Of a stretch of DNA of 64,000 nucleotides, positions 21,675 through 32,360 are shown in pieces. This DNA is from Undaria pinnatifida (lineage: Eukaryota; Sar; Phaeophyceae; Laminariales; Alariaceae), in the NCBI GenBank assembly GCA_012845835.1, contig JABAKD010000008.1, positions 12,715,001 through 12,779,000 of the forward strand. The letters are read 5' to 3'. The notes under the pieces were generated by a model. It searched no databases, was not told the origin of the DNA, and saw only the letters and a list, made by a program, of their open reading frames with translations. Positions within the stretch are counted from its first letter, which is position 1, and every line of letters starts with the position of its first letter. A program made the position numbers and the translations under genes.

Positions 21675-22173
21675 TGTGGAGTAGGTTGGTACGTGTGGCG
21701 CCCCGGTGGTGGTGTAGGTGGAGGAGAAAGGTGGTGTAATAGCCGGTGATCGGTAAACTACAAACTACTAACTAAGGCGGGTGTGATAACCCGATTTACG
21801 TGTGTGGTGAAGCGTGATAGCTCAGGTGTGATAACCCGGAAATGGAACTCGGTGCTGTGGCGTGATAGCCGGGATGTAAATACACAGGCGTGGTAGCCGT
21901 GCAGTGGTGAAGGCGTGATAGCCCTTGCAATATAGATGGGTCGTGGTAGCCCTTGGCGTGGTAGCCGTAGAAGAGACACAGAGAAGACACAAGATAGAGG
22001 CAAAAATAGAGTCGAAAAATAGAGTGATATTATTCGGGCACATAAAAACCCACAACACAAAATCCCGTTGTGGAGATCCATCCCACACATATACGAAACC
22101 CCCAAAATTCTCCGATCCATCTTTTCGACGGATTCTCGTTTGCAATCTGACAATGGAGTGAGTACGTCCAACA
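21675..22173 (-). mobile_element. 5' LTR of element C (499 bp)
   Basis: Same as the LTR at 16735-17233 apart from one base near the end (CGTCCAACA here). At its inner edge the sequence is a perfect 16-bp palindrome, CACACGCTAGCGTGTG (21663-21678), spanning the LTR/interior junction where the primer-binding site should be. Confidence 0.92.
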
Positions 22174-22690
22174 CCCGCGTTTTTGGAGCTGTAGAGATTC
22201 GGGGGGTTTATGAATCGGGGATGGGACCCTATATTCCCCGTGTGCGACGGAAATGCCCCCCATTGATGACCCTCTATCCTCCTAGGACAGCGTTGTGGAG
22301 CTCGAACCAAGCAGCGATTAGCCAACGGGATTGGGGTGTCCTGACCGTGAGGGCGGTGTCGACCCGAGAAAGCTCGGTTTTCTTCCCCGGTTGATCGAAG
22401 TTTTAGCGATATGGAACGACCTCTGGACCGGGGATGGGACCCTATCCTCCCGAGGTAGAGCTGGTTCAACACACGAACCCCAGCCAATCAGAGATCGGCC
22501 GGTGGGGTTGGGATTTCCACACCGTGCGGGGAGATGTCAACCCGGATGATATCCGTGTTCGTCCCCGGATTGTCGGAGTTGTAGATGTGTGGATGGATTC
22601 CGATCCCGGGATGTGACCCTATAGTGCCCGGGTGATGCTCACTTTGCGCATGAATCCCGGCCAATGAGCGACCAGACATAAATGACATGT
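22174..22690 (+). repeat. CCAAT-rich minisatellite of about 180 bp, right part
   Basis: Continues the array of 16200-16734. It begins with the second CCCGC of element C. Units show ggggatgggaccctat, cagccaatcagag, ggtggggttgggatt and the cgtccccgg block (about 22380 and 22558, 179 bp apart). It fades after gcatgaatcccggccaatgagc. Confidence 0.7.
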
Positions 22691-24224
22691 TTTTTTTCTC
22701 CTCTAAACAAAACTCGAGCCTGAAATTATTTCCTGTCAAAATCGTAAGCGCTGGAAGTCGCGTACAGTATCTACAAGAAGTGAGCGATCTGCAGCTAGCA
22801 ACAAGCAGCAGCAATGAAATATAATTCGAGGAGTTGAATGACGAAGGCAGTGATACCACCGTGTTTCACGCCTGGAACACCGTCAGCACATCTTCCCACG
22901 ATCAGACAGCACGCAGACATTCGATCTGGGAGGCTCGGATCTCTCGATGAACTATAATGTCATGCATGGTATATTTCAGAAGCTGGCTCACAGCGCGCGC
23001 CTCTCAGTGGCTACGAAGAGATCACACAGTAGACATGGCCAGTTACCTTGCTGGCCCCGGGTTCTTGATTGAGTAAAAACACCATGAGAAACACACTCGA
23101 AACGTTTCGTCGCCTGACTAAAATGTCAATCGGCCTGTGCTCGGATTTATCCGGTCGAAATATGATGAAGCTCGGAATCGGATTCAATTAAAAGACGGTA
23201 GCAAGTAGTCCATTGTTAGTCCATGTCGAGCTCTTGGCATTACCTTACATGCTGTACACGGAGACTATGTGTGTGGTAGCCTTTTTTACTCCATCACATA
23301 TTGAATCGAGCCATTCGAAGCGCTGCCCTGCCCTACCCATTCGGAGCCCTTGTACCATATGTAGTTTTTCTTCATCCCATTTATTATTCTTGCTCTGCTC
23401 TCGCGCCCTCTCCCAGTCGTAGTAACTCAGATCCAGGGTCACATAGCGGGCCCTCCTCCCCCCTCCCCACAATACGATACGTGCCTTCATTTTTGTCGGT
23501 AGAAGAATTCACCATTTCATTTCCTTCCCTCGTCGACCCGCGTCGAAGCATAATTGTGTATATGCGTACCCCGGTAATACAGTAAAACGACCAGGTGATT
23601 AGTGATTAGTCATTAGTCTAGTCATTACCTTAATTAAGACGAATGCTAAGGCAGAGGTGCACCGCTTTTCTTTTCTAATACTACTCCTCACTTCAGGAGC
23701 TCCACGCCTTCTTAACTCCTTATTAACCCACAGAACCGAGTTGGATAAGAACACAACTTCTACTCGAGGGTGAAAACAATCCCACGGCCTAGACACACAG
23801 TAGGTACACAGCCACAATTAGTGCTAAAAAAGAACGAAAATCCGACGATTTGGGGTTAACGGGCCTTAACAACCAGAACGCGTAATTTCGGCCAATAAAT
23901 TGCTGCCTTTATCGTAGCACGTGCCTCAAAATAGTAGCGCATATTCTATTTGTTGGTGTGGTGTATCTTCAGGCTGGTTCAACTAAACAAGAAAACATTT
24001 TCTCTTCCCCCACAAATACCGCTGGCAATATCCAGCCAAATGGTGAATATTTGGTATCATAGTGGCCCCCATGACCAGTGAAAAAGGGTGATATGGCCAT
24101 TTTTTTTTTCAACGGTCTCGGGCTGTCTCTAGGAGCGAAATTCGTATAGACCAATGACGGGCCTCAATGTAGTTCAATGATATTGAAGCCTTTTCCCCGT
24201 GGGGACGAAAAAAACAATTGCGCC
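22691..24224. other. No recognisable gene
   Basis: Both strands hold only short unmatched frames. A pyrimidine-rich stretch lies at 23300-23530. No RNA gene or clear repeat was seen. Confidence 0.4.
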
Positions 24225-25190
24225 GTGTTGGAAGGCTTAGTTTGGGAAAGCTATTGGTTAACCTTTTGCAAGTAGTAAAACGGACTAATACCCCACCAAT
24301 TCCTTAACAAATGGCGTCGTCGGCAGGATCATGGGTTTTTTGGGTCGTGGGTTCAAATCCCACATCCACCATAATAAACTTTTTCAGATTTTCCCCATGT
24401 CGAACTTGAAAAATACTCTCCCAGGTATGTTGGTAAAGTCGTGGCTTCTGGGAAAAAGATGTTGTATTATTGAGCAATTGCCCTTCTGAGACAGGTAGGC
24501 AAGGTGGAGTGAGCAGGGTGGGGGCGCTCGTGGGCGCGCACAACCTCACCCTCAGGATCACGCTATGCAACAACCCGATCACGCCTAACACAGAACACGG
24601 CCTAATGTACTTTCAGACGTGCCACAAAACCCTCGGGTTGTTGCCCGTACCACAAACAATACCCCTAACATGACAATAGCCCGATAGTCAGACCTACAGC
24701 AACAATGCCTGAACCTTCCTACTGGATAAGTGTTCAATGTACCACATACCAATGTACCGACACACACCTACGGTCCATTGTATAGCTCGTACTTGTGTAC
24801 AACCTACCGAAGTACCACAAAGAGTATTCCCAGAATATCCAGCATCAACTTACTACAATTGACAATTAAATATTCAAACTATCCAAGCAGATGATCTACA
24901 GCAGGTCGGCCGATACACACTGCCGCCATCACCAACAAGGTATACCCAGGGAATGAAACGGCTTGGACATTGACAGGTCCGCCCGAATATCCGGCCGATA
25001 TGTTATCCCGCCGTTTCAGGGGGGGGGTAGTGTTGATAAGGCTTAGTTTGGGTAAGCTATTGGTTAACATTTTGCAAGTGGTCATACGGACTATCAATAT
25101 TAATAATACCCCACTAATGCCTTACCAAATGGCGTCGTCGACAGACCATGGGTTTTTGGGTCGTGGGTTCGAGCCCCACATCCCCCCCCC
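24225..25190 (+). repeat. tRNA-like tandem repeat array interrupted by a solo LTR
   Basis: Same family as 13957-14533 but on the plus strand. The first unit has aaatggcgtcgtcgg and gtgggttcaaatcccac (about 24310-24366). The body then breaks at AGGTA for the LTR and resumes at 24938 with ggtatacccagg, tgacaggtccgcccg, gccgtttca and cttagtttgggtaagctattgg. A second tRNA-like part reads ggtcgtgggttcgagcccc, ending about 25185. Confidence 0.75.
24428..24937 (-). mobile_element. Solo LTR of the Copia A/B family (510 bp)
   Basis: Runs TGTTGGTAAAGTC to CATCACCAACA and is collinear with the 512-bp LTRs at 28144 and 34051. A 5-bp target duplication AGGTA lies at 24423-24427 and 24938-24942. There is no internal sequence, so it arose by LTR-LTR recombination after insertion into the tRNA-like repeat. 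Confidence 0.93.
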
Positions 25191-26265
25191 TCCCCCACAA
25201 GAAGGATTTGTTTGATATCTTTCGAATTGCTTGGTTATTATTGTGTCTGTGACTTGGGAAGGAGAGCACCCCGGGAGACCAATCTACCGCAACCAACCTT
25301 GACGGTATTCCACTGGCGGTCTCTACTCTGAATCCCGTCTCTCCCTCCGTTAACCACTAGCCAGGTCCCAACCGAAACCCATGCAGTCTAAGACGACTGA
25401 GTCCCACCCACGGTACGATACCGTGGAAACTCCTCCATCCGACTCCTAAGTGAACCAACTGTTGTACATACCAATATCAGTTAATTCCTAGTGCACAGAA
25501 ATGAAGACAAACACAATTGTCATGAAATACACAGTGCGACATTTCCCCCCTCTCCTCACCTTCGAAAGAAAAAGGGTGGGTGGGTGGGAGAAATATCACG
25601 AGAGCCGACCTAATGCTGGGTCGCTGGCCGGCTACTAACACTTGCCTCTTCTCTGGTCGCACAGCCTACACGGTACCGTCCCTTGCCCTCCGACGTGCGG
25701 GCTTACCTAGCTGCGCGAGTCAACCGAAGAGTGATGGCCACCAACTACCGTGTGGTGGACCGCTACCAGAGCATGGAACAACAACCCTAAATTATTTCGC
25801 GTCCAAACAAACCACGGGTTACGCCGCTTTCGGTTCCCGAAGGTCATAACCCTCTCCTTTATAGTTTCCACGCACAAATTGACCTGCCCCACCCGTCCCC
25901 TTCCCCCCCTTCCCCCCTCCCGCCCCCCTTTTGATCAAAATCAGGCCCCGGCGCCCTTAAAAACTTCGCCCTCCCCTCACCGGATATTCGACTTACAGGA
26001 TTTACTTGATAAACGGATGCATTTCTTTCCACAGTTGTCAGATTTTGTCCTCCTCAGAAACGGGTTTTATAGTTTCCGCGCACAGACTGCCTAACATCAC
26101 CCTGTTGACCCCGATAGCTACACTGTAGTTGCAAGGGGAGTCGCCGACCTATATCCTTATGAGGACACACAACCCGTAATACGCGCAGTCGGAGTATCAC
26201 ACACAGCTTGCAAAGATGAGTTTCGACAAAATATTCGATCTATCAGCTGGAGTGTATTTTAATTT
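25191..26265. other. No recognisable gene
   Basis: Pyrimidine- and C-rich around 25890-25990. cgtttcggttcccgaaggtc-type and cgcgcacaga-type blocks near 25800-25880 recur weakly near 26050-26095. No supported gene. Confidence 0.4.
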
Positions 26266-26267
26266 AT

Positions 26268-26497
26268 ATAATAAACTTTTTCAGGCTTTCCCCGTGTCGA
26301 GCTTGAAAAATACTCTCCCCGGTATACCCAGGAAATGAAACCGCTTGGATACTGACAGGTCTGCCCGTATATCCGGCCGACCTGGTATCCCGCCGTTTCA
26401 GGGGGGGAGAGTGTCAAAAGGCTTAGTTTGGGTAAGCTATTGGTTTACCATTTGCAAGTGGTCAAACGGACTAATACCCCACTAATTCCTTAACATC
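26268..26497 (+). repeat. Partial tRNA-like repeat unit (body only)
   Basis: Starts with ataaactttttcaggcttt and runs through ggtatacccaggaaatgaaa, gtatatccggccgacctg, ccgccgtttca and cggactaataccccactaat. This is the body of the 294-bp family without the box A/box B part, as expected for a piece cut from a tandem array. Confidence 0.7.
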
Positions 26498-28143
26498 CGC
26501 ATTCTGCACGATCCGGTTGGACGTACGTACTCCAAGGCATGCCGATAGAATTTTTCGCGCAAAATACCGAAGAGACCTGGCCTGCCTGTATTCAACATTG
26601 ATCAGAATCTATTATAGCGCAAAAAGTGAATCCTACACTAAAACCAATTCATTTGAAGGAAGTAACGTATCTTCATCATTTTGGCATACAAAAGTCCAAA
26701 TGTCCACGTCGTTTTTGATAGATCCTGAATTTTCGCCCACGTGTTCTACATGCCCATCCCGAGGCCTGACCCGTGTTTTGTTTTGTTTTGTTTTCGCCAA
26801 AACAAAATGGGCTAAGGTGATTTCCCGGAAAATCTTAGTTAACCAAAAATCAGGCTAAAATAAATAATTCCGGTGAGGTCTTCACAAGGGCACACAGAAG
26901 ACATGTATGTGCAAAAATTCACGGTTTGAATCCATAAAACGTCGTGGACATTCGCCGTGGAACACATTTTAGGCTTTTAATGGGAAACGTGCTGTAGTCT
27001 GCAGGGGTACACGTTTTCCTGGGCTGCCCGCCAGGTACATCATCATGAGACTCTGCAGTCACAGCTGACGTTTTTTTTGTTATGAATTAGACGGATTTGT
27101 ATACCAATCGTATCACAGCGCCTGAGCGTAGGTTGAGCAACAATATCGTTGGCTGATATGATAGCTTGAAACATGAAACGATAATAACACCACCAGGAAT
27201 GCGATAAAATTGCAGCAGCCTGTTGGGGGTAGCGCGTTTTTTCAACACAATTTTGTTTTGCGACATCACTGGGGGGGGAGTGGTCGAAGATGGAAAGGGC
27301 AGACCCGTACCCACGTACCTGTGACGACCACGGCTTGCTCAGTGTGCCGCCGGGCGTAAAAGACCCTTCAAAACTGGGTTTGACTGTTTAGTCACGGATT
27401 TAAAATAAACACCCCCCACGCGGTTGCACGAAGAACAAAATCGATACCCCACTGCTATTTCCTGTACTTAGTAGACAGGGCGGGTGTACCTGTCCTTCAG
27501 AATAACCCTCCAACCCTGCCTCGGGGGGAAGGGGGAAGCGAAAGTTTCCAGTCTTGCCAGGGTCCTGTCACGCGCCAGGCTCCTGCCAGAGGATCCTGGC
27601 GAAAAAAAAACACATGGGTACGAGAAAAAAAAATCGAAACTCCACAACAATTTCCGAGTCTTCGATAAGAGGGGTTTACCTGCCCACCAGGATAACCTTT
27701 CAACCCTGTTATCGCGGGAGGAGGGGGGGCTCATTTATTGCTTGCAATAGTCATCTGCAATTGATCACGCATCCCTTGCGAGACGGACCACCGTTCCTAC
27801 ACCTAGTAGAGACACCTCCAAATTTGGGTGCTCAAAACGTTTTATCCACACATTGCATAATACCTTTTTGATTTTTCTTATCCCCGAGGGGGGGGGACTC
27901 TACGTCTTGCCAGCCCCCTGGCAAAGCTCGTTCGATGTCACACATCAAAAGCATGCGCCAGATCACAGCCTCTCGATGTGCAAAGTTGTCAGCGGTAATG
28001 CATGCCTCGTAGCACCGACCCGGCGATGGCCAAATACGGGGGCGTTGTTTCCCTTTTTGCTAGACGCTGAAAAACAAAACACAAAAATTCTACGTAGTGC
28101 GTCGCAAATAACGAGGGCGCGCGTAGAAAAAAAAGAACGAAAC
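26498..28143. other. No recognisable gene; short direct repeat near 27480-27730
   Basis: A block of roughly 60 bp with 'tacctg-cc-caggataac-tccaaccctg-c-cggggggag' appears at about 27487 and 27678. The last bases, gaaac at 28139-28143, abut the Copia LTR and do not match the other flank of element A. Confidence 0.4.
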
Positions 28144-28655
28144 TGTTGGTAAACTCGTGGCTTCTGGGAAAAAGATGTTGTATTATTGAGCAATTGCCCT
28201 TCTGAGACAGGTAGGCAAGGTGGAGTGAGCAGGGTGGGGGCGCTCGTGGGCGCGCACAACCTCACCCTCAGGATCACGCTATGCAACTACCCGACCACGC
28301 ATAACACAGAACACGGCCTAATGTACTTTCAGACGTGCCACAAAACCCTCGGGTTGTTGCCCGTACCACAAACAATACCCCTAACGTGACAATAGCCCGA
28401 TAGTCAGACCTACAGCAACAATGCCTGAACCTTCCTACTGGATAAGTGTTCAATGTATCACATACCAATGTACCGACACACACACCTACGGTCCATTGTA
28501 TAGCTCGTACTTGTGTACAACCTACCGAAGTACCACAAAGAGTATTCCCAGAATATCCAGCATCAACTTACTACAATTGACAATTCAATATTCAAACTAT
28601 CCAATCAGATGATCTACAGCAGCTCGGCCGATACACACTGCCGCTATCACCAACA
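28144..28655 (-). mobile_element. 3' LTR of Copia A (512 bp)
   Basis: TGTTGGTAAACTCG to TATCACCAACA. The interior side, on the minus strand, ends CCCCTAGGGAGGG, a polypurine tract touching the LTR. Private differences from the 34051 copy include aacgtgac, gtatcac and agtgttc. At most of the other variable sites it agrees with the Copia B LTR. Confidence 0.93.
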
Positions 28656-28677
28656 CCCTCCCTAGGGGCTGTTGTAT

Positions 28678-29433
28678 CTACCAGACCCACAACATGCAGT
28701 ATGACAAACAAAAATAATTCAGACTCCTACTTCCTAAAGCCCAATGCAAAGTCACGGTGAACTTCAAAACACTTCTCGGCAGAGCCTTCGCGAGGATGTC
28801 CGCATGTTGTTTTTCGCTGGGAACATGCGTGATCTCGATCACACCCTCCTCGGTCAGATTTCTAAGAAAGTGGTGCCTCACGTCGATGTGCTTACTCCTG
28901 CTCGAGCTGAGCAGATTCTCTGCAAGCGCAATCGCTCCCTCGTTGACCTCAAGGACGTCAATTTTACGAGGCTCTACACTAGGCCTCAAGAACTGAAGCA
29001 TTCCGTTCACAAACAGAGACTCCTTCACACCATCGCCCATCGCAAGATACTCTGCCTCAGAAGTCGACTGCGAAACGCATTTCTGCGTCCAAGAAAGCCA
29101 AGCTACAAGACAGGCAGCCACAATAACTAGTGCTCCCGAAACTGATCTACGGTCAATGGCCTTGCTGGCAAAGTCTACATCTACGTACACCAACGTGCCT
29201 ACGTCATCAACCGTACTGTCTCTTTTGTACTTCAGAGTTAGATGTGCCGTTTCCAGAAGATAGCTCAGAATCTTCTGAGCTGCCTTCCAGTCTCTCTTCT
29301 TTGGCTCAGGAGAGTGCCCCGCCACCGCCCGCACAGCATCCGAGATGTCAGGCCTCGTCCCATTGGCGACCCACATCAGGCACCCCATCACCTCTCGGAA
29401 CGGCATATCTCCTGCCTCCTCATCCTCCATCAC
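28678..29433 (-). pseudogene. Copia A RNase H
   Basis: 251-codon frame. PFREVMGCLMWVANGTRPDI is the RT tail. RNase H follows with DVDFASKAIDRRSVSGA, SWTQKCVSQSTSEAEYLAMG, EVNEGAIALAE and SRSKHIDVRHHFLRN, ending KQHADILAKALPR. The canonical first Asp region YVDAD reads YVDVD. It follows the RT in another frame because of a frameshift near 29450 that copy B shares. Confidence 0.9.
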
Positions 29434-30700
29434 GGACCTGTTATCGTTAGCAGGGGAAGCAGGGATCGGGCTGGTGCGACAAATTTGAATCTCTCAAGCA
29501 CACTCCTGATGTAACTCTCCTGAGAAATCTCAATCATGCCAGCCTCGCGGTCGCGAATAAATGCGCAACCAAGAAAGAACTTGACCTCACCCAAATTCTT
29601 CGTAGGAAGATAATCGCCTAGAGCTTCTACAACCACCTTGGCAAGATTCTTAGCTCCTGCATACAGAATGTCATCCACGTGAATCGCGACCATCCCTATC
29701 ACCTCGTCTCCCATCATGAAACGCAGCACACAGGGGTCGCACAGAGACTGCTCGAAACCAATCCTCTTTAGATCCGATACTAGCCTCTTGTAAAATGTTC
29801 TAGATGCCTGCTTCAATCCGTACAAACTCTTGTTTAGACGGACAACATTTCCTGACATCGAACCACGGCCAGGAGGCAACTTCATGAACACCTCGTGATC
29901 CAACTTCGACTGAACGAACGCCTGCTAAATGTCCCAGTGGAGTAACTCCAAATCATACTTGCACGCCAATGCTACCAACATTCGAATTGATGCATGATTG
30001 CAGTAGGCGAGAAAGTCTCAAGATAGTTTACACCATACTTCTGCCTGAAGCCCTTCGCGACAAGCCTAGCCTTGGCCTTCACTATCTTTCCTGTTTCGTC
30101 TGCTTTCCATTTGAAAACCCATCTAGCATCTATCACGTTACAGCCTATTGGGATCTTTACCGCTAACGTGAACGTTTCTGCCCTTATCAAGCCTTCAACT
30201 TCTGCAGACATAGCTCCATCCCAAATCGTGGCGTCCTTCGATTGCCGGGCTTCTTGATAACTATCAGGCTCAGACTCTACGTCCTGCACTAGTTCTTTCG
30301 GCAATTCCACTGCGTCACCTGCTCTCTGTTCCGCCAACAGCGCATACATTATCTCTGTTGCGCAGACGGGCCCTAGAGTGGCCACAAGGCCAGATACATT
30401 CTGCTGGTTAACTGCACGGGTTTGTGCGCGAGTTCTACCTTCTCTTACTTCATCATTTTCACGCGCAGGGTTGTTGAAATCAGCTAGCTCAGCTACGTGC
30501 CGCGGACGACGAGCAACTGGAGGAGATGCCTCTGCCTCCGCCTCCTGCCCTCCCGGCCCTACAGACTCTGTATCCTGCTCTTCAGGACCCATCGACTCTA
30601 GTTCCCCCACATCTTGCCCATTTCTGCCCCTAACCATCGGTGAACTCAGGTGCTGGAGACGACACAGAGGGAACGGGCGAAGATGGCACAGAGGGGGCAA
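29430..30700 (-). pseudogene. Copia A reverse transcriptase
   Basis: Starts after the integrase linker. The N-terminal part (30700-29972) has NVIDARWVFKWKADE and ARLVAKGFRQKYGVNYLETF. A frameshift after TAIMHQ and an in-frame TAG, in place of the GAG of DIEQAFVQ in copy B, follow. Then KLDHEVFMKLPPG, LNKSLYGLKQASRTFYKRL, the catalytic HVDDILYAGA (about 29665-29690) and LGEVKFFLGCAFIRDRE. Catalytic aspartates are intact, unlike in B, but the frame is not. Confidence 0.92.
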
Positions 30701-32360
30701 ACGGCGATCGACCTACATTCTCTGCGTCAACACTTTCAACCACATCGACTGCTTCACCAGGGGGGACCACTACCTCGTTCGTTGCTGCACCAGAGGGGAC
30801 CACTGCCGCGTTATTTCGCAACAGTGTGTGGGCAACTCCCCTCCCTACAAGCGGCCATACCTCGGCTTCTACATCGTTGTCACTTTCCTCCCCTCCCTCC
30901 TCCGCGATCTCTATCGGCAACGGAGGTTGCGGTGGAGGGAGTTGTGACGGCAACGCCTCCCACGTTACATCCCTCGTTTCCTGAATAGTCCCAGCCCTCG
31001 TAAGTACTCCATGACAATCACGCGGGTGGTCTCTCGAAGGACCGACATAAAAGCAACTTTCACTCTTCGGAAACAGCTTCGACGGTCGCTGCCACTTGCA
31101 GTACGCCGGTTTCAAAAATTGATAAGGTTTAGCAGGACGAGCTTCCCCATACCACATTTCATACGGCGACTTGGAATCGGGGTTAGCAGAACAAGCCGTG
31201 TCATTAAGTGCCTCGCAAGCCCAGTGCATTGCCTCAGCCCAAAGTCTGTCAGTCTTAGGTAACTGTACATGGCCAAAAAGAACTTTCGCCTGAACACGAG
31301 CCGCCATTGCGGCCTCCTCTATCAATCCCAAGCCACGCTCTGCAACACCGTTGTGTTGAGGACTGTAAGCTGGGGTCAACTCTTGCTTAATCAAGAGCTC
31401 ATTACACACAGATGCAAATTCTCCACCGAAAAACTCACCTCCATTGTCAGATCTAACAATCTCAACCAATGATGGGATTCCATCAGCACGCACACTAGCA
31501 AGAAAACTCCGGAAAGCACTCGCAGCGTCTGATTTACTTCTCAGGAAATAGACCCATGCACGCCTTGTGAAATCATCCTTCACAATCATGGGGTAATACT
31601 TTCCCCCTATGGACACAACGGCCTTCTTCCCTCCCAGGTCAACATAAACTCTCCCTAACTTTTTATCTGATCTACATTTAGTTTCACGAGCAATCCCTTT
31701 TCTAATTGCCTTCGACATCGAACATCCCGTACAAGCATCTAGGCTACCAGTCAACTTGATACCCAGTCGCTTTGCAGTAGTACGAAGCAATCCTTCATGT
31801 GAGTGAGCATAAATGTTATGAAAGTCATTCACATCCATACTCGTTTCGTGCTTGGGGTTTGAAGGAGTGAGGGCAGCCAACACGGATCCAATAGAGTCAT
31901 CACCCACACGATACGCAGTCGCGACAAGCATGCCATGGAAATTCTCAAAAATCACATGTCCGTGGAAAGCAGTCATCACACCACGAGGACCACCAAGACC
32001 ATTCCATGACTCGCCATCAAATTCTGCGCTGGGGGAAAAAAGATTGTACCCCAATTTGGGACAGTACAGCACATTCTTCAACTCTACCAAAAACTTGTTG
32101 TCAGCAGACACGAACACCAATTCCAGAGTTCCTGAAAGAGCTACCTCACAAGTCACGCCACCAATTCCCTTTACATTCTTGTGGCAAGGCTTCACATCCT
32201 TCATACACGAGAGAGAATCTGTCATGTGGAAAGCGGTACCTGTGTCTGCATACCAATCTTCGAAACACCTCTTCTTGGTGAGAGTGGCATATTCACGAAT
32301 AGAATCACGAATAACAATATCACTACCGACATAGTTCCTTATCCTGTCCGCCACTTCACT
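30630..32360 (-). pseudogene. Copia A protease and integrase
   Basis: 574-codon frame, separated from gag only by TAG at 32361-32363. The protease centre is DWYADTGTAFHMT (about 32220-32262). Integrase shows the zinc-binding H-H-C-C set (HNIYAHSHEGLLRT, then CTGCSMSKA), catalytic Asp in VYVDLGG, Asp in IVRSDNGGEFFGG and Glu in HNGVAERGLGLIEEA. ALNDTACSANPDSKSPYEMW and CFYVGPSRDHPRDCHGVL complete the C-terminal part. A Pro- and Val-rich linker ends the frame. All expected catalytic residues are present. Confidence 0.93.

Larger units (their letters stand above)
16735..22173 (-). mobile_element. Copia element C: complete ends, internally deleted
   Basis: Two direct 499-bp LTRs (16735-17233 and 21675-22173) flank a minus-strand interior with a gag-like ORF, a Pro-rich linker with minisatellite, a scrap of RT and an RNase H. 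Protease, integrase and RT fingers/palm are absent, so it could move only with help from another element. A 5-bp target duplication CCCGC brackets it. Total length is 5,439 bp. I found only one difference between the LTRs (T at 17228, C at 22168), which points to recent insertion. Confidence 0.93.

Noticed and set aside
28139-28143. gaaac as target duplication of Copia A
   Set aside because: The other flank is TGGGT. The matching duplicate is at 9940-9944, so gaaac is probably the old flank of Copia B.
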